Positions 6,085 to 12,826 of a stretch of DNA of 12,826 nucleotides are shown here, in pieces. The position numbers and the translations under genes are program-made. The notes beneath the pieces are model-generated. The model was not told where the DNA came from. It made no database searches and saw only the letters and a program-made list of their open reading frames with translations. This stretch comes from JBFJVD01 sp041624375 (GTDB lineage: Bacteria; Chloroflexota; Anaerolineae; Anaerolineales; E44-bin32). The stretch is from the NCBI GenBank assembly GCA_041624375.1, contig JBFJVD010000066.1, positions 1 through 12,826 of the forward strand, read 5' to 3'. The first letter of the stretch is position 1. Every line of letters begins with the position of its first letter.

Positions 6085-7189
6085 TTTCAGTGCCGAGCAG
6101 CGTAAAACGATCCAGAGTCTCTTCATCGATTTCGATTCCGAGCCCCGGGCCTTGGGGAACATCGATCGTGCTGTCGGGATTGAGCTTGAACCGCTCTGCG
6201 GTGACATCCTGGTCGTAGTAGCGGTCAGTCGCAGAGATGTCACCCGCTAGCGTGAAGCCGGGCAATGATGCGAGCGCAAGATTGGAGGCGCGACCGATCC
6301 CGGATTCGAGCATCCCGCCGCACCAGACCGGCGCCCCGTGCTGGCCGCACTCGTTGTGGATCCGAACCGCCTCGGAAATTCCCCCTACCCGCGCCGGCTT
6401 GATGTTGACGATGCGACAGGCGTCGATCTCCAGCGCCTGCCGCGCGTGCCGGGCAGAGAGGATGCTCTCATCCAGGCAGAGGGGCGTCTTCAGCAGTTCT
6501 TGAAGCCGGCTGTGGTCGACCAGATCATCCTCGGCTAGCGGCTGCTCAATCAGAAGCAGGTCGAACTCGTCGAGCTGGAGGAAGACCTCCTGCTGCTCCA
6601 ATGTATAAGCGGAGTTCGCATCAATCTGGAGCACCTGGTCCGGGAAGCGGTCCCGCACCGCTGCCACATCCTGCACGTCCCTTCCTGGCTTCACCTTGAG
6701 CTTAAGTCGCTGATATCCTTCTTCGATGTAGGCAGCAGCAACAGCGACGAGATCCTTTGGGGACTCTTGAATCCCAATCGAAACGCCCACGGGGACGGCT
6801 TTCTGCTCGCCGCCCAACATGTCCTGCAGAGATTGATTCGACGATTTGCCGGCGAGATCCCAGAGACACATCTCAAGCGCCGCTCGGGCCATCGGGTGCC
6901 CACGGTATGCGGCCAACCGCGAGCTGAGTTCGGCGGGAGCCGGAAGAGGCTTTCCCAGCACCTGCGGCAGGAAGAATTCCACCAAGACGTGCCAGGCTGT
7001 CGCCGTCGTTTCGTAGGAATAGCCAGGCCAGGCACCGGCGACGCATTCGCCCCAGCCGCTCAGGCCGTCCGCATGTAGGCACAGGATCAGGCACTCCCGG
7101 TCCTGTTCGACGCCGAAAGAAGTCATGAATGGCGACTTCAGACGCATCCGCACCCGGCGTAACTCAGCGCGCTCGAGGGTGGGTGTCAT
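6074..7189 (-). CDS. NSAR/OSBS-family enolase (N-acylamino acid racemase or o-succinylbenzoate synthase)
   Basis: 371 residues, a complete muconate-lactonising-type enolase-superfamily member. The capping domain starts with LKSPFMTSFGVEQDRECLIL (17-36), the 20s loop of the NSAR/OSBS subfamily. The barrel has the KxK motif K163/K165 in RLKLKVKPG, metal ligands D190 (DANSAY), E215 (IEQPL) and D240 (CLDES), the opposite base K264 (NIKPARVGG) and CGGMLESGIGRA near 290-301. All catalytic residues are present. Members either dehydrate SHCHC to o-succinylbenzoate (menaquinone) or racemise N-succinylamino acids, and many do both. No other men genes are in the window. It is coupled through ATGA to an upstream GNAT acyltransferase, and such neighbours are typical of the racemase role. 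Racemase is therefore my preferred reading, but sequence alone does not decide it. Confidence 0.88.
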   Translation of the reverse strand: MTPTLERAELRRVRMRLKSPFMTSFGVEQDRECLILCLHADGLSGWGECVAGAWPGYSYETTATAWHVLVEFFLPQVLGKPLPAPAELSSRLAAYRGHPMARAALEMCLWDLAGKSSNQSLQDMLGGEQKAVPVGVSIGIQESPKDLVAVAAAYIEEGYQRLKLKVKPGRDVQDVAAVRDRFPDQVLQIDANSAYTLEQQEVFLQLDEFDLLLIEQPLAEDDLVDHSRLQELLKTPLCLDESILSARHARQALEIDACRIVNIKPARVGGISEAVRIHNECGQHGAPVWCGGMLESGIGRASNLALASLPGFTLAGDISATDRYYDQDVTAERFKLNPDSTIDVPQGPGLGIEIDEETLDRFTLLGTEIRG

Positions 7190-8079
7190 CCGAGCGTACC
7201 TTCGCCATGCGAAAGCACATAATAGGATCGCGGGAAGGTCTCGCCTTTCAAGTAGACAAAGTCGGTGACGAGAAAACCGGCCTCGAAAGCCTGCTCAAAG
7301 ATCTCGCGGGTTTGCTGCCGCCAGGCCCTGGCAAGACCTGCGTCCGCCTCCTTAAGCCGGCCCAGTTCGGGCGGGATTTCGACCAGAGCAAGATTTCCAG
7401 AAGGCGCCTCGAGCGCTCTCGCAGGGCGCAGGAGGTTGTCATCGCCCAGGAACGCAGGATTGAGCTTTTGGGCGCCTGCGGCCAGGAAATTTGCCAGGTC
7501 AAGCGGCTTGCGTTTCCGTTCGACGCGGGATTGAACCCTCCGAGACGTGAGCCACCACTCCACCTGGAAGCGATCGGATGCAAGCCCCTGGTTAAGACCG
7601 TCCTGCATCTCGCCGTAGGCGTCTCGGATATAGCTGCGGCAGACCGCGCCGAGACGGCGCACATTGATGTGTGCATTCCGACTCTGGAGCGGGTCATAGG
7701 TCCAGGTCATCAGCCGGACCCCCTGTTTGACGACCGCCTCCCGCTGGGCCAGCTTAAGAGCAAGACCGAGACCCTGACTGCGATAGTCGGGGTGAACACC
7801 CAGCATGTGGGAGCAGTGCTTCAGCCGCGCCATGGCCACCCGGTCGGGGGTGTGCGGATCGGTTCCCAGGAAGCCAAACACAAAACCGACCAGGCGGGTG
7901 CCCTCGAATGCGCCAAGGACAACCCCGCCATTATGCGCAATCACCGAGAGGAGGCTCGCAGGGACAGCATCGTTGGCAATCCCTGGCCAGATGTCATGCT
8001 GAAGTCTCTCGACGACCTGCAACTCTTCGAAGCTATCGAGGTAGCGAATGGCGAACTGCTGCTGCACCATACCCCCCAT
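7186..8079 (-). CDS. GNAT acyltransferase with C-terminal extension domain
   Basis: 297 residues. An N-terminal GNAT domain (about 10-150) has the acyl-CoA pyrophosphate loop in MLGVHPDYRSQGLGLALKL (92-110; R/Q-x-x-G-x-G type). A second half follows that is unlike simple GNATs, with FQVEWWLTSRRVQSR, an ALVEIPPELG stretch and the ending TDFVYLKGETFPRSYYVL. This layout recalls the predicted acetyltransferase group COG3375. In Geobacillus a GNAT N-succinyltransferase works with NSAR to turn D- into L-amino acids, and the ATGA link to the enolase here fits a similar partnership (inference). Several ATGs lie close together. I chose 8079, which makes a TGATG junction with the upstream stop and has GAGAGG (8089-8084) 4 nt away; 8082 and 8070 are alternatives. 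Confidence 0.82.
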   Translation of the reverse strand: MGGMVQQQFAIRYLDSFEELQVVERLQHDIWPGIANDAVPASLLSVIAHNGGVVLGAFEGTRLVGFVFGFLGTDPHTPDRVAMARLKHCSHMLGVHPDYRSQGLGLALKLAQREAVVKQGVRLMTWTYDPLQSRNAHINVRRLGAVCRSYIRDAYGEMQDGLNQGLASDRFQVEWWLTSRRVQSRVERKRKPLDLANFLAAGAQKLNPAFLGDDNLLRPARALEAPSGNLALVEIPPELGRLKEADAGLARAWRQQTREIFEQAFEAGFLVTDFVYLKGETFPRSYYVLSHGEGTLG

Positions 8080-9026
8080 CATACCTCTCGCTTTTGCGCA
8101 GAGAATTGCTGCGCAATAAGCTCCCAACCCCAGTTCTTGCCTTGAAGATAGCCGAGCCTGGTCTCCATGCGGGATGGTTGCAGACCAATATAAGCGGGGA
8201 GCGAATCAAGTTCTGCGGTCCGGCTCGTCGCCAGATAATCCAACCACGACGTGGTGAGCGGCGGTGCGGGAAGCATGCGCTCGGCCAGCCAGATCAATAC
8301 CCGCAGATAGGGTGGACGGAAGGGCACAAGGATCCGCCGCATTCCGGTATGTTCCATGATCAACTCAAGGATCTGCCCATAGCTGAGAAACTCCGGTCCT
8401 CCAATCTCAAATGTCTCGGCTCGATCTCGTTGAGTCTCCAGCAACCAGAGGAGCGAAGTCGCCAGATCCTCGACCCACAACGGCTGGAGAAGGGTCGAAC
8501 CGTCGCCGGGCAGTGGCAGGATCAGTGGCGAGACGGCAAGCTGCATGGCCAGGGCGCGGGTGAAGTGATCTTCTGCGCCGTAAACAATGCTCGTCCTGAC
8601 AATCGTATGCGGGATCTCACTTCTGCGGATGGCCTCCTCGGATTCCGCTGTGGCACGCAGGAGCGGGTAGGCCGATGATCGATCGGCGCCAAGATGGCTG
8701 ACATAAAGGATCCGGCGGACGCCCGCCTGCCGCGCAGCTTCCGCCAGCGCGACCGTTCCTTCAATTTCTGAGTCCAGGATCTCAGCACGACCTCTCAGCT
8801 GGTCGTCATCGGCGAGGTGAAGAACGGTATCCACACCCACGAGTGCGGCCCGAACCCCGCGTGGATCCGTCAGAGAGGAGAGCGCTACTTCCATAGAGAT
8901 ACCAGAGGGAAGCCGCGGCGACTGGGCAGAAGGCCGTAGCAAGGTGCGGACGGCATATCCAGCCTCTGTTAGCCTTCGGACGACCGTCCGGCCGATGAAA
9001 CCGGTCGCACCCGTAACCAGGAGCAT
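8079..9026 (-). CDS. Atypical SDR / NAD(P)-binding epimerase-like protein
   Basis: 315 residues, first gene of the three-gene minus-strand operon. The N-terminus MLLVTGATGFIGRTVVRRL is a Rossmann nucleotide-binding motif (TGATGFIG, 5-12), followed by VDTVLHLAD and RILYVSHLGADRSSAY. The usual YxxxK catalytic pair appears as Y120-x-x-x-R124, so it is probably an atypical SDR of the NDUFA9/NmrA-like or quinone-binding sort rather than a sugar epimerase. LQPLWVEDLATSLLWLL and FEIGGPEFLSYGQILELIM fit that NDUFA9-like group, where the domain often has a structural or redox-sensor role. The ATG at 9026 lies right at the Rossmann start; no Shine-Dalgarno precedes it, and a stable hairpin sits 23 nt upstream. 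Function and link to the racemase genes are unknown. Confidence 0.85.
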   Translation of the reverse strand: MLLVTGATGFIGRTVVRRLTEAGYAVRTLLRPSAQSPRLPSGISMEVALSSLTDPRGVRAALVGVDTVLHLADDDQLRGRAEILDSEIEGTVALAEAARQAGVRRILYVSHLGADRSSAYPLLRATAESEEAIRRSEIPHTIVRTSIVYGAEDHFTRALAMQLAVSPLILPLPGDGSTLLQPLWVEDLATSLLWLLETQRDRAETFEIGGPEFLSYGQILELIMEHTGMRRILVPFRPPYLRVLIWLAERMLPAPPLTTSWLDYLATSRTAELDSLPAYIGLQPSRMETRLGYLQGKNWGWELIAQQFSAQKREV

Positions 9027-9048
9027 CAGCGCTTAAGGCTGCCGGGAA

Positions 9049-9067
9049 GCTGCGCGTCGGGCGCAGC
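9049..9067 (-). repeat. Perfect 7-bp hairpin in the SDR operon leader
   Basis: GCTGCGC (9049-9055) and GCGCAGC (9061-9067) form an all-perfect, GC-rich stem with a 5-nt loop. It lies between the proposed minus-strand -10 (9095-9100) and the SDR start codon (9026), so it would be in the 5' leader of the operon mRNA. No T tract follows on either strand, so it is not a typical terminator. Confidence 0.5.
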
Positions 9068-9094
9068 GGGAAGGGGTAGCAGCATGCCGGACGA

Positions 9095-9103
9095 ATTCTA
9101 CCA
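9095..9103 (-). promoter_or_regulatory. Extended -10 promoter of the SDR-GNAT-enolase operon
   Basis: On the minus strand TGGTAGAAT (9103-9095) has the TGn extension plus five of six bases of TATAAT. No good -35 is visible at 16-18 nt. Initiation near 9088 would give a leader of about 60 nt containing the hairpin at 9049-9067. Confidence 0.45.
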
Positions 9104-9137
9104 AAGCCCTGCTGCCAAACCCAGTCGCTGAATCGGG

Positions 9138-9146
9138 TGTTATACT
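9138..9146 (+). promoter_or_regulatory. Extended -10 promoter of fabF-fabH
   Basis: TGTTATACT (9138-9146) is an extended -10 with five of six consensus bases; the -35 region is poor. Initiation near 9153 leaves about 30 nt before the GTG at 9184, with AGGAGG inside that leader. It is divergent from the SDR operon promoter about 35 nt away, so the two may be co-regulated. I see no FapR- or FabT-like operator that I could defend. Confidence 0.5.
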
Positions 9147-9183
9147 TTGCCGCAGGGTGCGCTGGAGGTGCGAGGAGGCAGAC

Positions 9184-10436
<1,253 letters not shown>

Positions 10437-10440
<4 letters not shown>

Positions 10441-11567
10441 ACAGCCGCTACGCATGCGTCACCGGATGGGGGATGGCTGTCCCAGAGAACGTCATGACCA
10501 ACGAGGATTTGGCCAAGATTGTTGATACCAACGACGAGTGGATCCAGTCTCGTACCGGCATCCGGGAGCGCCGCATCGCTACCAAGAATGAGACCACTGC
10601 CTCCCTGGCGACCCGCGCCGCATACCGTGCCCTGGATCGCACAGATCTCAATCCTCGCGACATCCAGCTGATCATCGTCGCCACTGCTTCACCCGAGCAC
10701 CTGTTCCCTGCGACCGCCTGTCTGGTGCAAGACCATCTGGGCGCGGTCAATGCGGGCGCATTTGATCTTTCCGCTGCCTGCACAGGCTTCATCTTTGCCC
10801 TGAACATGGCGGCCCAGGCAATCCGAACGGGTAGCATCGACAACGCGCTCGTGATCGGTTCGGAGACTCTGTCGAGATACATCAACTGGGAAGACCGCAC
10901 GACATGCATCCTCTTTGGCGATGGCGCAGGAGCATTCGTGCTTGAGGCCAGCCAGGAGCCTGGGGGCATCCTCTCTTGCACGATGCGCTCAGACGGATCG
11001 GGCGGCAACCTGCTCTCTGTCCCGGCTGGCGGAAGCAGGATGCCGGCTTCGCTCGAAACTGTCCATCGAAATTTGCACACCATCCAGATGAATGGGCGCG
11101 AGGTGTTCCGCTTCGCGACCCGCGTGATGGCGGACGCCACCCGCCAGGTTGCCGAGCGGGCCGGAATGGCAGTCGAAGATCTCAGCCTGGTCGTTCCGCA
11201 TCAGGCGAACCGGCGGATTATCGAAGCTGCTGCCCGCGGTCTCAAGCTGCCCATGGAACGCTTCATGGTCAACCTCGACCGCTACGGCAACACGTCATCC
11301 GCCTCCATCCCGATTGCGGTCTGCGAGGCGCTTGAGTGCGGCCGGATCCGGCCCGGCGACAACGTTGTGCTGGTCGGCTTCGGCGCCGGGCTCACCTGGG
11401 GAGCATTGGCGATGAGATGGGTAGCGCCGGAGAAGCGTGTGCCGCCAATGCGGAAACGACGCCGCAAGCTTACGGCCTGGACCGCCGGGGTGCGTTCGCT
11501 CGGGCGCAGGGCCTGGCGGACGCTTGAATCCCTGATCTGGGGGTCGTACGCCAAGGGGGAAGAGTAG
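10437..11567 (+). CDS. fabH: Beta-ketoacyl-ACP synthase III (KAS III) with basic C-terminal tail
   Basis: 376 residues. FabH starts fatty-acid synthesis by joining an acyl-CoA primer, usually acetyl-CoA or a branched acyl-CoA, to malonyl-ACP. The Cys-His-Asn triad is complete: C115 in LSAACTGFIFAL, H255 in VPHQANRRIIEAA and N285 in DRYGNTSSASIP. The fold should end near residue 330 (GFGAGLTWGALAMRW), as in normal FabH proteins of about 310-335 residues. Here about 46 more residues follow, with the cluster RKRRRK (339-344) and tryptophans at 348, 360 and 368, so the tail is basic and could be amphipathic. The start overlaps the fabF stop as ATGA, with only a weak ribosome site, so translation is probably coupled. 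A hairpin terminator lies 35 nt after the stop. Confidence 0.94.
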
Positions 11568-11602
11568 GCCCGCTTTGAGAGTCTCGATAAGAGCAAATCA
11601 AA

Positions 11603-11629
11603 AGCCCCGTAGCGCAAGTCTACGGGGCT
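11603..11629 (-). terminator. Hairpin terminator between fabH and trxA
   Basis: AGCCCCGTAG (11603-11612) and CTACGGGGCT (11620-11629) form a perfect 10-bp stem with a 7-nt loop. Read on the minus strand the stem is followed by TTTTGATTT, a good U tract, so it is mainly the trxA terminator. On the plus strand it is followed by AACTTCGTT, a poorer tail, but it may also stop fabF-fabH transcripts. Confidence 0.85.
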
Positions 11630-11652
11630 AACTTCGTTGCGGAGCCTGAGGA

Positions 11653-12006
11653 TCAGTTCGCCGACACTTCCGCTGAGGCGCTGAGAAGCTCCTCAACCAT
11701 GTCCTTCAAATACGGCTCGGGCACCGCACCCACCTGGGTGTGGACCACCTCGCCGTTGGCCACGAAAAGCATCGTCGGAATACCCTGGACGCCGAATTTC
11801 ATCGCCCACTCGGCGTCTTCATCCGTGTTCACCTTGGCAACGATCAGCTTGCCGGCGTAATCCTGGGCGATTCGATCCAGGATGGGCGCCACCATCTTGC
11901 AGGGGCCGCACCATGGCGCCCAGAAATCCACAACCACCGGGACCTCGGATTCGAGAACGGTCTTTTGAAACGCTTCATCCGATACATGTACGGGTTCACT
12001 TACCAT
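11653..12006 (-). CDS. trxA: Thioredoxin
   Basis: 117 residues, a single thioredoxin domain and slightly longer than the usual 105-110 because of a short N-terminus and a small Ser/Ala-rich end (SASAEVSAN). It reduces protein disulphides in the cytoplasm with electrons from thioredoxin reductase. The redox motif is WCGPC (32-36) in FWAPWCGPCKMVAPIL, and the cis-proline is P77 in GIPTMLF. D27 in VVDFWA is the buried aspartate. The ATG at 12006 has AGGGAG (12018-12013) 6 nt before it. Upstream is an extended -10; downstream is the strong hairpin terminator, so it is probably monocistronic. Confidence 0.96.
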   Translation of the reverse strand: MVSEPVHVSDEAFQKTVLESEVPVVVDFWAPWCGPCKMVAPILDRIAQDYAGKLIVAKVNTDEDAEWAMKFGVQGIPTMLFVANGEVVHTQVGAVPEPYLKDMVEELLSASAEVSAN

Positions 12007-12039
12007 GATCTACTCCCTGAAACCGTGTTTGACCGCCGT

Positions 12040-12048
12040 AGTGTACCA
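12040..12048 (-). promoter_or_regulatory. Extended -10 promoter of trxA
   Basis: On the minus strand TGGTACACT (12048-12040) has the TGn extension and four of six TATAAT bases, with no clear -35. Start near 12033 would give a leader of about 27 nt that contains the AGGGAG ribosome site. Confidence 0.35.
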
Positions 12049-12144
12049 TGTTTCCCCATTTCGAATCGGAAGCTGGCTCACGCTCGCGGGTCCCCCGAAC
12101 CCTACACCTTGAGGAGGCAAAGAAGCCTGATGAGGGGCTTACGG

Positions 12145-12150
12145 TATAAT
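12145..12150 (+). promoter_or_regulatory. Consensus -10 box upstream of scpA
   Basis: A perfect TATAAT lies 60 nt before the scpA GTG. I see no convincing -35 at 16-18 nt and no TGn extension. Initiation near 12157 would place the start of the RNA just in front of the hairpin at 12160-12178. Confidence 0.45.
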
Positions 12151-12159
12151 GCCGGCTGT

Positions 12160-12178
12160 AGGTGACCTGCGCTCACCT
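12160..12178 (+). repeat. Hairpin in the scpA leader
   Basis: AGGTGA (12160-12165) and TCACCT (12173-12178) form a perfect 6-bp inverted repeat around a 7-nt loop. It lies only a few bases behind the predicted start of the transcript, so it may be a 5'-end stabiliser or a dyad operator overlapping the promoter. It has no T tract. Confidence 0.4.
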
Positions 12179-12210
12179 GAGCCGCCCGAAACCGCAACAC
12201 GGATTCCCCC

Positions 12211-12762
12211 GTGAACCAGTATGCAGTCCAACTACCGGTCTTTGAGGGTCCGCTGGACCTGCTGCTCGAGTTGATCGAGCGCGCCGAGCTGGATATCACC
12301 AGGGTCGCGCTGGCACAGGTGACCGACCAGTATCTCGCGCACCTCAGGCAGCCCGAGTCACTGCGCCTCTCTGAGCTGAGCTCCTTTCTGGTAATCGCGG
12401 CTCGCTTGATCCAGATCAAGTCTGAAGCGCTTTTGCCCCGTCCTCCGGAACGCGCTGCAGGTGAAGAAGACCCAGGAGATGCGCTCGCGCGCCAGCTCAT
12501 CGCCTACAAGAAATATAAGCAGATCGCCATTCTGTTGGCCGAACGGCAGACCGCCAACCTGCAGACCTTCGTTCGCCTGGCCCCACCGCCGGTCATCGAG
12601 CCGCGTCTTGATCTGGCTGAGATCACCATCGCAGACCTGGCATTCGCCTACCGCGAGGCGCTCGCAAACCAGCCTGAGCCAGGCAAAATCGACCCGGTGG
12701 TGGTGGCGCCGCGCATCCGGATACGCGACCAGATCGATACCATTCTGGCCGCAGTGCGGTAG
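12211..12762 (+). CDS. scpA: Segregation and condensation protein A, short form
   Basis: 183 residues. ScpA is the kleisin that bridges the SMC dimer and, with ScpB, helps compact and segregate the chromosome. The N-terminus is a clear match: YAVQLPVFEGPLDLLLELIER is the family start, followed by LSSFLVIAARLIQIKSEALLP (kleisin helix that binds the SMC neck) and a linker LDLAEITIADLAFAYREAL. The usual ScpA is about 240-260 residues with a C-terminal winged helix that binds the SMC head; this frame stops with IRDQIDTILAAVR just where that domain should begin. The GTG start is the only in-frame start after a TGA at 12178-12180, and it has no Shine-Dalgarno. The residues after the stop do not look like a ScpA tail in any frame that I read. 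Confidence 0.88.
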   Translation: MNQYAVQLPVFEGPLDLLLELIERAELDITRVALAQVTDQYLAHLRQPESLRLSELSSFLVIAARLIQIKSEALLPRPPERAAGEEDPGDALARQLIAYKKYKQIAILLAERQTANLQTFVRLAPPPVIEPRLDLAEITIADLAFAYREALANQPEPGKIDPVVVAPRIRIRDQIDTILAAVR

Positions 12763-12774
12763 AGGCGAACAGAC

Positions 12775-12826
12775 ATGACGTTGCGCATATCCACTCCAAC
12801 GATCTTTGAGCGTGGTATCGGTCAGA
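12775..12826 (+). CDS. Start of an unidentified gene (partial)
   Basis: An ATG 12 nt after the scpA stop opens a frame reading MTLRISTPTIFERGIGQ to the right edge. GAGGCG lies 7 nt before it (12762-12767). The usual partner scpB is expected here, but this beginning does not look like ScpB. Too short to identify. It could be the next operon gene or the displaced end of a broken scpA. Confidence 0.35.
   Translation, partial: MTLRISTPTIFERGIGQ

Noticed and set aside
7129..8145. Long open frame (338 codons) on the plus strand opposite the GNAT gene
   Set aside because: It is antisense to a protein with a clear acyl-CoA motif, its translation shows no family pattern, and long antisense frames are expected in GC-rich DNA.
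12051..12110. tRNA-like fragment (TTCGAAT, then GGGTCCCCCGAACCC) upstream of trxA
   Set aside because: I could not build acceptor, D or anticodon stems around it.
12130..12165. Eleven-codon open frame MRGLRYNAGCR before scpA, with GAGGAGG upstream
   Set aside because: The distance from GAGGAGG to the ATG is 12 nt, the frame overlaps the -10 box, and there is no sign of a leader-peptide attenuator.

Overview
This 12.8 kb window is a gene-dense piece of a GC-rich bacterial chromosome. Nearly all the coding content is housekeeping or central metabolism. There is no mobile element, CRISPR array or phage gene. The mix of genes (MshA-like GT4 glycosyltransferase, NSAR/OSBS-type enolase next to a GNAT protein, linked fabF-fabH, ScpA, tRNA-Thr with no encoded CCA) and the GC-rich codon use fit Chloroflexota best. 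That placement is an impression from gene content and was not tested with a tree.

Left part (1-4150): the last codons of an unknown gene, then a GH15 glucoamylase/trehalase-type enzyme on the + strand. It converges with a two-gene minus-strand unit, an MshA-like glycosyltransferase followed by a membrane-anchored DUF218 (YdcF/ElyC-like) protein. The two convergent stop codons share one CTAG tetranucleotide. Centre (4151-6084): a tRNA-Thr(CGT) with promoter and terminator, then a tightly overlapped + strand unit of uridine kinase, cyclophilin and a VTT/DedA-like membrane protein.

The centre-right minus-strand operon (9026 down to 6074) encodes an atypical SDR protein, a GNAT acyltransferase and an NSAR/OSBS-family enolase. 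All three are joined by overlapping stop and start codons. The last two fit the known logic of the N-succinyl-amino-acid racemase pathway, in which a GNAT enzyme acylates an amino acid and the enolase racemises it. Divergent from this operon, fabF and fabH (KAS II and KAS III) overlap by ATGA. FabH carries an unusual basic C-terminal tail of about 46 residues. A strong hairpin separates fabH from a convergent thioredoxin gene. Divergent from trxA lies scpA, whose frame stops early at 183 codons, before the usual C-terminal winged helix, with the start of another frame behind it.

Promoters are unusually readable here. Four candidate -10 boxes are of the extended TGn type. Two genes (the glycosyltransferase and udk) have a -10 hexamer exactly 7 nt before an ATG, which suggests leaderless transcripts. 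I see no clear new multi-gene system. The best leads are the leaderless-promoter layout around the tRNA, the SDR-GNAT-enolase operon, the FabH tail, the short ScpA and a 14-bp hairpin upstream of the GH15 gene.
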